Positions 1 to 5,163 are shown, counted from the stretch's first letter. The stretch: 7,070 nt of DNA from Hyphomicrobiales bacterium (GCA_017304505.1 JAFKKQ010000353.1:1225-8294); one strand, 5' to 3'. Translations and numbers: made by a program. The notes: generated from the sequence alone by a model not told the origin.

Positions 1-296
1 ATGAGGCTCACGAGGAGCACGGAGAACACATGACGTTGCATCGATGGACTCTGTACGGGTTGCATCGGCGGAGTTAACCCCGCCGTCACCACACTACATG
101 GTGAAAAATGTACTGATCGGTAAAAACCACCGATGACGACGCCACCTCAGCCGGTGCATCGACCCGGTTCGTCGGATTACGGTTTATTTTGAGTGAAAGG
201 CGGCGCGTCATGGTTAACCGCACGTTTCGATATCATCGACGATCAACGCGATCTTAAGCGGAGGAGACTTAAGGGAGGCTCCAAGCGGGAGCAGCC
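1..296. other. Non-coding leader/intergenic region upstream of the CheZ-like gene
   Basis: No convincing long gene is visible here. Any upstream gene either ends within the first 80 bases or lies outside the window. The region contains a possible 15-codon reading frame (30-77), a 9-base direct repeat GTTGCATCG at 35-43 and 59-67, and a small hairpin GGCGG/CCGCC (67-71 with 80-84). It also has a second small hairpin ATCGGT/ACCGAT (116-121 with 129-134), the palindrome GGTTAACC at 212-219, and two copies of CTTAAG at 253-258 and 268-273 flanking a GGAGGA sequence. I could not pick out a convincing sigma-70 promoter by eye, although the promoter of the downstream forward gene should lie here. 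Confidence 0.5.
253..273 (+). repeat. CTTAAG inverted/direct repeat flanking a purine-rich SD-like loop
   Basis: CTTAAG occurs at 253-258 and again at 268-273. Because CTTAAG is its own reverse complement, the two copies can pair into a 6-bp stem whose 9-base loop (259-267) holds GGAGGA. The structure ends 23 bases before the ATG of the CheZ-like gene. Shine-Dalgarno-like sequences nearer the start (GGGAGG at 273-278, GGGAG at 287-291) could serve instead. A regulatory role is speculative. Confidence 0.3.
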
Positions 297-929
297 ATGC
301 CGGTTCAACGTAAAGTCTTCAGTATCGAGCAATATGCACCCCGATGCGAACGGCTCGGACAAGTGGAAGGCAAAACAGCCGACCCCGCCTCGGCACAGCG
401 CGCCGAAATGCCGGCGCATGAGAACGAGTTTCGCCTGATTCAGGCGGCCGTCGACCGCATCAAGAATGAAATGGCACGACTCGGTCGGAATGCGACAACG
501 GGCGGACGAATCGCCCGCGCAAACCGCGAGTTGAAGGCGATCACCGCCGGAACCGAGGGGGCGGCCCATACGATCCTGCAGGCCGCCGAAGACATCGACG
601 AAGCCGCCAACACATTGTCTGCGGCGCTCAAGAGCGGCCACGAGCAAGAGCTGGCCCAGGACATCCGCGATTCAGTGACCCAGATTTTCGAAGCCTGCAA
701 TTTCCAGGACGTCACCGGCCAACGCATCGCACACGTGACGGCAACGCTGACGTTTGTCGAAGAGCAGATCGCCCGGATGCTCCAGGTTTGCGACGGCGCA
801 TCGGCACCGTTGGAAACAACCGACGCAAGCCGCGAAAGCGGCAGGAAACTCCTCAACGGCCCCAGGCTGGCCGACGACTGCGGCCATTCTCCGCAAACCG
901 AAATCGACCTGATGTTCCGCTGCGCTTAG
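297..929 (+). CDS. CheZ-like CheY-P phosphatase
   Basis: The 210-residue product resembles chemotaxis phosphatase CheZ, a cytoplasmic protein that dephosphorylates the response regulator CheY. What is seen: a largely helical protein with long amphipathic segments (about residues 42-165), then the motif FQDVTGQRI at 136-144. In E. coli CheZ the equivalent DFQDLTGQ motif supplies catalytic Asp143 and Gln147; here these correspond to Asp138 and Gln142. A variable linker (about 166-195) leads to a terminal QTEIDLMF at 200-207, resembling the CheY-binding peptides at the end of CheZ and the start of FliM. The length is close to E. coli CheZ (214 residues). The ATG at 297 has GGGAG five bases upstream. 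No cheA, cheY or flagellar gene is present in the window, so its partner is unknown. It converges on the transferase gene with a 12-base gap. The family call is firm; a role in motility is an inference. Confidence 0.85.
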   Translation: MPVQRKVFSIEQYAPRCERLGQVEGKTADPASAQRAEMPAHENEFRLIQAAVDRIKNEMARLGRNATTGGRIARANRELKAITAGTEGAAHTILQAAEDIDEAANTLSAALKSGHEQELAQDIRDSVTQIFEACNFQDVTGQRIAHVTATLTFVEEQIARMLQVCDGASAPLETTDASRESGRKLLNGPRLADDCGHSPQTEIDLMFRCA

Positions 930-940
930 CGGTGACCGCT
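928..940. repeat. Hyphenated palindrome between convergent stop codons
   Basis: AGCGGT, one central G, then ACCGCT form a perfect inverted repeat starting inside the TAG stop of the CheZ-like gene and ending one base before the transferase gene's stop. As RNA it could form only a short stem (AGCGG/CCGCT with a TGA loop) on either strand. It fills practically all of the gap between the two converging genes and is the only candidate for a shared transcription-stop signal there. No T-run follows on either strand. Confidence 0.35.
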
Positions 941-941
941 G

Positions 942-1550
942 CTACGTCGGCGCCCTGGTTGCCGCGAAGGCCGGCACCTGTGCGGCGAAGCGGTCGTGCC
1001 AGGCGACAAGCTTCGGGTGCCCGGCCCGCCACGTCCCTTGGAAGCGCAGATCCCGATAGCCCAGCACGCAGGCCAGCGCGATCTGCCCGACATGAGGGGT
1101 CGCATCGATCTCCGGCGGATCAGCTTCGAGAGCTGCGAGTCCGCGCTGGCACTTGCCGGCCTGATAATCGACCCATTTGGGTTCGTGTTTTTCCGCGGCT
1201 CGCCAGCGTGCTTCATAAACCTGCAGGATCGAAGCATCGAGGATGCCATCGCACAGCGCCTGCAGCCGCAGCGCGGCAAAGCGGGCGGCCGGCTCGCGCG
1301 GAATAATCCGGCCGCCGCCGGCGCGATGATCGAGATAGTCCAGGATCACCCGTGAATCGAACAGCGTTGAGCCGTCTTCCAGAACCAGCGTTGGAATCTT
1401 TCCGAGGGGATTTTGCCGCCGCACCGTATCCGCAGCGTTGGTCGGATCGGCAGGCTCGACGGTGATGCCGTCGGCCAACCCGAGTATGCTCGCGGCGATG
1501 CTGACCTTGCGGCCAAAGGGTGAGGCCGGAGTAGAACGCAGGATCATCAT
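942..1550 (-). CDS. Glutathione S-transferase, YibF-type
   Basis: This is a 202-residue soluble glutathione S-transferase family protein, expected to bind glutathione and act on electrophiles in the cytoplasm; its substrate cannot be read from sequence. The N-terminal thioredoxin-fold half shows the SPFGRKV motif (Ser10-Val16), NPLGKIPTL with the cis-proline at Pro53, and the glutathione-contacting FDSRVILDYLD (64-74). The all-helical C-terminal half includes ALCDGILDASI (98-108) and IALACVLGYRDLRF (157-170). These blocks match what I recall of E. coli YibF, including the NPLGK and DGI-DA positions. The open frame extends five codons further to a TTG at 1565, but tandem ATGs at 1550 and 1547 start the protein at the natural first beta strand. 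A purine stretch GAGAAAAA precedes them, so ATG 1550 is preferred; there is no strong Shine-Dalgarno. It lies 122 bases downstream of the cold-shock gene on the same strand. Confidence 0.88.
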   Translation of the reverse strand: MMILRSTPASPFGRKVSIAASILGLADGITVEPADPTNAADTVRRQNPLGKIPTLVLEDGSTLFDSRVILDYLDHRAGGGRIIPREPAARFAALRLQALCDGILDASILQVYEARWRAAEKHEPKWVDYQAGKCQRGLAALEADPPEIDATPHVGQIALACVLGYRDLRFQGTWRAGHPKLVAWHDRFAAQVPAFAATRAPT

Positions 1551-1672
1551 GGTGATTTTTCTCAATCAAGAATTTCACCGCCGCGGCCGACGGGGCGGCC
1601 CCGGTGGATACGAAAGACCGTCGTCACGCGAGTGGGTATTAAGCCAACCCGTACCTCAGGCAGAACCGATCG

Positions 1673-1888
1673 TCAGCCGGTAACGACCAGATTCACAGCT
1701 TTCGGTCCCTTGCCCTTTTTATCGGGCTCGACCTCGAACTGAATCCGCTGCCCTTCGGTCAGCGACTTCAATCCGGCGTGCTCGACCGCGGTGATGTGCA
1801 CGAACACATCGCGGCCGCCGTCGTCCGGCTTGATGAAGCCATACCCGCGCTCACCGTTGAAGAATTTGACCGTACCGCTCATGGCCAT
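1673..1888 (-). CDS. CspA-family cold-shock protein
   Basis: This 71-residue protein is a single cold-shock domain, the five-stranded barrel that binds single-stranded RNA and DNA and acts as an RNA chaperone. RNP1 appears as RGYGFI (14-19, usually KGFGFI) and RNP2 as DVFVHI (27-32). The GTVKFFN opening and the aromatic residues Phe9, Phe10, Tyr16, Phe18, Phe29 and His31 expected on the nucleic-acid face are present. The length is normal for the family. Of two possible ATGs (1888 and 1882), the first has AAGGAG at a spacing of seven bases and is chosen. Its leader carries a strong hairpin (1920-1937). Whether it is cold-induced cannot be told: many alphaproteobacterial Csp proteins are constitutive or stationary-phase. 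It follows rlmJ on the same strand after a 192-base gap, so it probably has its own promoter. Confidence 0.95.
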   Translation of the reverse strand: MAMSGTVKFFNGERGYGFIKPDDGGRDVFVHITAVEHAGLKSLTEGQRIQFEVEPDKKGKGPKAVNLVVTG

Positions 1889-1895
1889 CGGGAAA

Positions 1896-1901
1896 CTCCT
1901 T
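1896..1901 (-). promoter_or_regulatory. Ribosome-binding site of the cold-shock gene
   Basis: On the reverse strand AAGGAG lies seven bases before the ATG at 1888. It is one of the strongest Shine-Dalgarno matches in the window and favours ATG 1888 over the in-frame ATG at 1882, which would be 13 bases away. Confidence 0.75.
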
Positions 1902-1919
1902 CCCCCCGCAATTGCTTCG

Positions 1920-1937
1920 CTGCCGCCCGTGCGGCAG
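1920..1937 (-). promoter_or_regulatory. Hairpin in the leader of the cold-shock gene
   Basis: A perfect 7-bp stem closes a 4-base loop: CTGCCGC, ACGG, GCGGCAG read on the reverse strand. It sits 18 bases upstream of the Shine-Dalgarno sequence of the cold-shock gene, inside the probable 5' untranslated region. Long structured leaders are known in cspA-type genes, where they affect mRNA stability and translation at low temperature. That this hairpin does so is inference; a terminator for rlmJ is unlikely because no T-run follows. Confidence 0.4.
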
Positions 1938-2080
1938 TTCGGCCGGACATTCGCGATCGGAGAAAGTGTCAGCCCAGAAGGCCCCAGTCACTCCGCCGAC
2001 CCCCCACATGGAGGCGGAACGTCAAAGCCAGCCTGCCTAAATTAGACATAATGCAGGCCGGGTGGAAGGAGGTGGCGGCA

Positions 2081-2938
2081 TCAGGATACGGATTCACCGG
2101 CCAGCCAATCGAGCGTCAGCCGCGGTGCTGCGCCGCGGGATAAGACCTGGGCCAGCGCCGGAAGCAGGACCTTGAGCTCATCGTGCAAGGTCCACGGCGG
2201 GTTGACGGCGATCAGCCCGCTGCCGAGCAGCCCGGTGTCTCCATCGGCCGGCGGAAGCACCAGTTCGACCCGTAGAATCTTCGCGATGCGGAGGCGGGAG
2301 AGACGTTTTGCGAAGGCTGCAACCTCAGCCGCGTCCTTGATCGGGTACCACATCAAATAGCTGCCGCTTGGCCATTTCCGGTGCGCCGCCGCAAGCCCTT
2401 GCGCCAGGCGGGAAAACTCATCCGGCCGCTCGAAGGGGGGATCGATCAGCACCAGCCCGCGCCGCTCCTTCGGCGGCACGTAGGCGAGCAAGGCCTTCCA
2501 GCCATCGATCGCGACGGCCTTGGCCCGCGCGTCGCCGCGCAGATGGCGTTCGAGAGCGCCCGCGGCCTGCGGCTCAAGCTCGCAGGCGATAAACCGGTCC
2601 TGCCCGCGCAACAGCGCCTGAACAAGCACCGGGGAGCCGGGATAGGTGGCAAGCCCGCCACCAGGATTGAGCGCCGTCACCCTATCGAGATAGGGCGCGA
2701 GCAGAGCGCGGACCGGCGGGTCAATTTTGCCATGCAGCAACCGGCCAATGCCGTTGCGCCATTCCTGCGTCTTGCCGGCTTCGGCGCCGCCAAGGTCGTA
2801 GCAGCCGGCCCCGGCGTGAGTGTCGATCACGCGGAAGGCCGCGGGCTTCCCGCGCAGGTGCATCAGCACGCGGCACAGCACCGCGTGCTTGACGACGTCG
2901 GCAAAATTGCCCGCGTGATAGGCGTGACGATAGTTCAT
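2081..2938 (-). CDS. rlmJ: 23S rRNA (adenine(2030)-N6)-methyltransferase RlmJ
   Basis: RlmJ uses S-adenosylmethionine to methylate N6 of A2030 (E. coli numbering) in 23S rRNA. The 285-residue product is collinear with E. coli RlmJ (280 residues). It starts with MNYRHAYHAGNFADVVKH, the family's conserved N-terminal block. DTHAGAG (39-45) is the SAM-binding motif I, YPGSP (99-103) and the acidic ACELEP (118-123) follow, and LIDPPFE (164-170) is the catalytic motif IV of N6-adenine methyltransferases, with Asp166 expected to be catalytic. Near the C-terminus SGLIAVNPPW matches the family's conserved closing block. The ATG at 2938 is chosen because it begins exactly at the conserved N-terminus; the Shine-Dalgarno before it is weak. 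It is divergent from the small forward gene at 3051 and followed by the cold-shock gene after 192 bases. Older databases name this family YhiR or DUF519. Confidence 0.95.
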   Translation of the reverse strand: MNYRHAYHAGNFADVVKHAVLCRVLMHLRGKPAAFRVIDTHAGAGCYDLGGAEAGKTQEWRNGIGRLLHGKIDPPVRALLAPYLDRVTALNPGGGLATYPGSPVLVQALLRGQDRFIACELEPQAAGALERHLRGDARAKAVAIDGWKALLAYVPPKERRGLVLIDPPFERPDEFSRLAQGLAAAHRKWPSGSYLMWYPIKDAAEVAAFAKRLSRLRIAKILRVELVLPPADGDTGLLGSGLIAVNPPWTLHDELKVLLPALAQVLSRGAAPRLTLDWLAGESVS

Positions 2939-3018
2939 ATCGGTTGCGTTCGCGCCGCCATTAACGATGCGGTGCGTTCTGTCTAATCGGCGATGGCGAT
3001 TTTGGATAGGCTGGCACG

Positions 3019-3036
3019 CGCCGGTGGGGACCGGCG
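3019..3036 (+). promoter_or_regulatory. GC-rich hairpin just upstream of a ribosome-binding site
   Basis: CGCCGGT (3019-3025), a GGGG loop (3026-3029) and ACCGGCG (3030-3036) form a perfect 7-bp stem. It ends three bases before the GAGGG (3040-3044) that probably serves the GTG start at 3051. It lies in the 112-base divergent gap between rlmJ and the small forward gene. It could be an operator palindrome or an mRNA structure next to the ribosome-binding site; the sequence does not decide. Confidence 0.35.
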
Positions 3037-3050
3037 GATGAGGGACGGTC

Positions 3051-3281
3051 GTGGGACGGATCGTACGTGGGGCCGCACTTTTGGTGCCGCTCGTTTATTT
3101 TTATGGACAGCCAGCGATGGGGCGATGGCGCCCGGCTGCGCTGGATCAATCCATCGCTGAATTTCGCCTAGCCGTCGACCAAGCGGCGCGAGACAGCTAT
3201 GGGGGATATCATATGCTCGCGGATTTATGGTCGATGCGGAAAGTGCAGGCGGCGCTGCAGAAGCTCAACGCCACGCTGTAA
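3051..3281 (+). CDS. Small hypothetical protein with an N-terminal hydrophobic segment
   Basis: I do not recognise a family. The 76-residue product has a basic start (MGRIVRG), a short hydrophobic stretch AALLVPLVYFYG (about 8-19), then a soluble, mostly helical part rich in Ala, Gln and Leu with SIAEFRLAVDQAARDS (34-49) and a C-terminal helix VQAALQKLNATL. It could be a membrane-anchored or weakly exported protein. An in-frame TGA at 3039-3041 forces the start to be the GTG at 3051, which has GAGGG six bases upstream. The third codon positions are G/C-rich in the middle and end and the composition looks protein-like. It is also the longest plausible frame in a 411-base gap between rlmJ and RNase T2. 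It is transcribed away from rlmJ and converges on the ribonuclease gene. Existence is likely but not certain; function is unknown. Confidence 0.6.
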   Translation: MGRIVRGAALLVPLVYFYGQPAMGRWRPAALDQSIAEFRLAVDQAARDSYGGYHMLADLWSMRKVQAALQKLNATL

Positions 3282-3299
3282 CGCACGCGGTGTCGTGCG
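3282..3299. terminator. Possible bidirectional terminator hairpin
   Basis: CGCACG (3282-3287) and CGTGCG (3294-3299) form a 6-bp stem with a 6-base loop directly after the TAA of the small forward gene, in the 68-base gap where it converges on the RNase T2 gene. No T-run follows on either strand, so intrinsic termination is doubtful. Confidence 0.3.
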
Positions 3300-3349
3300 A
3301 GCCGGTGCCGCTCCATCGCAATCCGCCGGCCGCATCGTAGCGTGCGGAA

Positions 3350-4024
3350 TCAACCGCCCCGCACCGGTGGCATGTTGAGCTTGTCGCGCCGGCAGGCGTT
3401 GTGATTCACCTCGGCGCAATCGCGAAAGCGCAAGTCCTTGCCCATGCAGATGCGAACTTCGCTGAGCCTCGTGCCCCCACAGGTGACGGCAATGCCGGCG
3501 CGGGAAAGCCCGGGGTTGGCTTTGACGAAGGCTTCTTCGACCTCGTCCGGGCTCACGACCCGTGTGGCTTTGGGCGACGTGTAGATTTCGGGAATCTTCA
3601 CCGCTTCACGCGCCTTGCGCACCAAATCGAAATAAGCTCGCGGGCCGAGCCCCGAGCAGGTGCCGTGATTGTCCCACTCGTGGAAGACAAGCCGAGGCGC
3701 AGGCATCAGATCCAACATCGAAGTCATGATGTTGCGGCCGAGCCGAGGCGCCGGCACCTGGCAGTCGCTTGGAAAGCCGCGCTCGTACTGCGGCCACAGC
3801 CCATGCACGACGAAGGAATAGGGCCGCCCGCTGCACTGTGCGCCGCCGTTGCGGCCGCGTTCCTCCGTATCCCTGCAGAATGACGGCGACCACGACAGCG
3901 ACAGCACATAGAAATCGAAATGTCCGGGCTGGTTGCGCCGCTGCTCCTGCGCGGATGCCGAACTAAGAACCGTCGAGAGCAAAAGCACCGCCAGCGCAGC
4001 CGAACGAAAACCGGCACCCATCAT
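3350..4024 (-). CDS. Secreted ribonuclease T2 family protein
   Basis: T2 ribonucleases cleave single-stranded RNA to 2',3'-cyclic phosphates; bacterial members are periplasmic or secreted. The 224-residue product has a signal peptide (hydrophobic 9-20, probable cleavage after SSASA at 25). The mature protein shows FYVLSLSWSPSFC (38-50), the CAS1 motif FVVHGLWPQY (71-80) with catalytic His74, and the CAS2 motif HEWDNHGTC (115-123) with Glu116 and His120. Family CAS2 normally has lysine just before the second histidine (HEWxKHGTC); here it is Asn119. Several cysteines (50, 64, 88, 123 and more near the end) fit the family's disulfides. The open frame runs upstream to 4156, but ATG 4024 begins the signal peptide and has GGAGG seven bases before it. 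The four-cysteine secreted protein gene ends 53 bases upstream on the same strand, so co-transcription is plausible. The family call is firm; full catalytic activity is uncertain. Confidence 0.9.
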   Translation of the reverse strand: MMGAGFRSAALAVLLLSTVLSSASAQEQRRNQPGHFDFYVLSLSWSPSFCRDTEERGRNGGAQCSGRPYSFVVHGLWPQYERGFPSDCQVPAPRLGRNIMTSMLDLMPAPRLVFHEWDNHGTCSGLGPRAYFDLVRKAREAVKIPEIYTSPKATRVVSPDEVEEAFVKANPGLSRAGIAVTCGGTRLSEVRICMGKDLRFRDCAEVNHNACRRDKLNMPPVRGG

Positions 4025-4031
4025 CGAAACG

Positions 4032-4036
4032 CCTCC
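4032..4036 (-). promoter_or_regulatory. Ribosome-binding site of the RNase T2 gene
   Basis: GGAGG on the reverse strand lies seven bases before the ATG at 4024. It fixes the start at the signal peptide rather than at the longer open frame beginning near 4156. It also lies after the stop of the preceding gene (4078), as expected for a separate translation start in one operon. Confidence 0.7.
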
Positions 4037-4077
4037 GCGATATGAAACGGCTGACATCCTGTCGTGCCGGATGCGGC

Positions 4078-4554
4078 TTAAGGGCCGGCCACTTTGCAGG
4101 CGGGATTGTAGGCCCAGTTGCGGTCGACACCGACCACGCACCATTCGACGCCCCACGTCGCCCCGATGATACCGCCATCCTCAACGATGGAGTAGCGGAC
4201 CGGCCGCCACCGCCCGTCGGAGACATGAGCGCGCGCTGTGCAATAGCGGCGTGGGATTGTGCCATCGGCCCAAGGACGGAACGCAACCTCGCGTATCCGA
4301 TCGAACTCCACGATCTGCAGCCCGGAATTCCAAAAGCGGCCTTCCTTGGTGGCAAAGCGCGTCTGGATCGTGGAAAGGGCCGCCGGCTCGTTGCAAGCCG
4401 GAACCTGGGAATCGAACCGCGGGCCGATGAGGTAGACGTTCTTTTCAAACCAATTGGCCGCGCCGGCCGGTGCGCTCGCGGTGGCCGCAATGAGCGCCAT
4501 CCCCAACGCCACCCCCACGGCACGCAGACGAAATGCCGGTGTTCGAATGTTCAC
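4078..4554 (-). CDS. Secreted four-cysteine protein of unknown function
   Basis: I do not recognise a named domain. The 158-residue product starts with a clear signal peptide: basic n-region, hydrophobic VALGMALIAA (15-24) and probable cleavage after APAGA near residue 32. The mature part of about 126 residues contains four cysteines (54, 105, 139, 153), consistent with two disulfides in the periplasm, and many tryptophans (35, 75, 95, 116, 134, 138, 147). Alternating hydrophobic segments such as LQIVEFDRIREVAF and GGIIGATWGVEWCVVGVD suggest a small beta-rich fold. The start is a GTG at 4554 with GGAGG five bases upstream; the longer frame from 4635 would put 27 unlikely residues before the signal peptide. 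It lies 53 bases upstream of RNase T2 on the same strand, so the two may be co-transcribed. A functional link, such as substrate delivery, inhibition or only shared export, is conjecture. Confidence 0.8.
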   Translation of the reverse strand: MNIRTPAFRLRAVGVALGMALIAATASAPAGAANWFEKNVYLIGPRFDSQVPACNEPAALSTIQTRFATKEGRFWNSGLQIVEFDRIREVAFRPWADGTIPRRYCTARAHVSDGRWRPVRYSIVEDGGIIGATWGVEWCVVGVDRNWAYNPACKVAGP

Positions 4555-4559
4555 CTGAC

Positions 4560-4564
4560 CCTCC
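4560..4564 (-). promoter_or_regulatory. Ribosome-binding site fixing a GTG start
   Basis: On the reverse strand GGAGG, within GGGGAGGG (4559-4566), precedes the GTG at 4554 by five bases. It is the main reason for choosing this GTG over the longer open frame that begins at 4635. Confidence 0.7.
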
Positions 4565-4716
4565 CCGCGCAAAAAATCAGCCAACATCAGTTCAACACAA
4601 AATCGCCCAGCGTCAACGTCCCACGTGAATGGCACGCCGCCAAGTTCATCCTAACACAACCGCCGCGGCTTTTTTCGCCGCCACGCCCGCGTTGGCCACA
4701 ATTTTACCGTTGGGAC

Positions 4717-4738
4717 AATGGCCTCTGCCGAGGCCATT
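4717..4738 (-). terminator. Strong stem-loop, probable terminator of the gene at 4759-5157
   Basis: AATGGCCTC and GAGGCCATT (4717-4725 with 4730-4738) form a perfect 9-bp stem with a 4-base loop, the strongest hairpin I found in the window. It begins 20 bases after the stop codon of the reverse-strand gene ending at 4759. The tail on the reverse strand (GTCCC) lacks a T-run. On the forward strand it is followed by TTCATTTGC, but no forward gene leads into it. Terminator is the best reading; an operator or mRNA 3'-end stabiliser is possible. Confidence 0.5.
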
Positions 4739-4758
4739 TCATTTGCAAAATAAGGCCC

Positions 4759-5157
4759 TCACTCCCTGACGTGGGGCACCTGCGCCGACTGCGACTTCCA
4801 ATGCACCAGACTGTCGGCGATGATCTTCATCGAGGTCATGGCCGCCTGGCTCAACGTCGCATAGCCCGCGATCTCCCGCTGCACGCGCTCGCCTTCGTTG
4901 CGCAGCATGTCACGGACACTGACAAGCTCCGCGATCACCCGCTCGATCTCGGCGACCGAGGAGCCGGACGCACGCTCAATAAGCGAGCTGATGCCCTCAG
5001 GCGTGGCCTCACCGTTTTCCTGCCGGGCGCGGCGGAACGCGGATACGTCGCGGCGCACGAAGGCGCGGATCTCGCCTTCCACTTGCTCCACCGCGGCCGT
5101 CGCAGCCGCGGCAGCCTGATCTGTTTCGGCCGTCCGTTCAGGTTTGGTAACGGTCAT
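4759..5157 (-). CDS. Helical cytoplasmic protein of unknown function
   Basis: No family is recognised with confidence. The 132-residue product has no signal peptide or membrane segment. An Ala-rich N-terminal region (15-24) leads into a charged helix, VEQVEGEIRAFVRRDVSAFRR in two pieces (23-43). A Gly/Ser break follows, then a long amphipathic helix with coiled-coil-like spacing (about 67-98: VAEIERVIAELVSVRDML, then RNEGERVQREIAG). It ends with the segment LSQAAMTSMKIIADSLVHWK (102-121) and a short polar tail. Size and helical make-up are loosely reminiscent of phasin-like granule or scaffold proteins, but I see no diagnostic motif. The frame opens with a TTG at 5163, but the ATG at 5157 has a perfect AAGGAG six bases upstream and is chosen. 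A strong hairpin follows the stop. It is flanked by 158 and 204 bases of non-coding DNA, so it is probably transcribed on its own. Confidence 0.75.
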   Translation of the reverse strand: MTVTKPERTAETDQAAAAATAAVEQVEGEIRAFVRRDVSAFRRARQENGEATPEGISSLIERASGSSVAEIERVIAELVSVRDMLRNEGERVQREIAGYATLSQAAMTSMKIIADSLVHWKSQSAQVPHVRE

Positions 5158-5163
5158 GTTCAA

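Noticed and set aside
193..438. 81-codon forward frame overlapping the CheZ-like gene
   Set aside because: It overlaps a well-supported gene in another frame, is Lys/Arg-rich and has no recognisable domain.
1551..1565. TTG start for the glutathione S-transferase
   Set aside because: Tandem ATGs at 1550 and 1547 sit at the natural domain start and no better ribosome-binding site supports the TTG.
2381..2986. 201-codon forward frame opposite rlmJ
   Set aside because: It is the antisense shadow of a confidently identified gene.
2939..3018. Sigma-70-like hexamers TTAACG and TAATCG spaced 17 bases apart in the divergent gap
   Set aside because: The second hexamer matches TATAAT at only two positions, so it cannot be called a promoter by eye.
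4025..4156. Extension of the RNase T2 frame upstream of 4024
   Set aside because: The added 44 residues are basic and low in structure, overlap the neighbouring gene and would bury the signal peptide; GGAGG lies just before ATG 4024.
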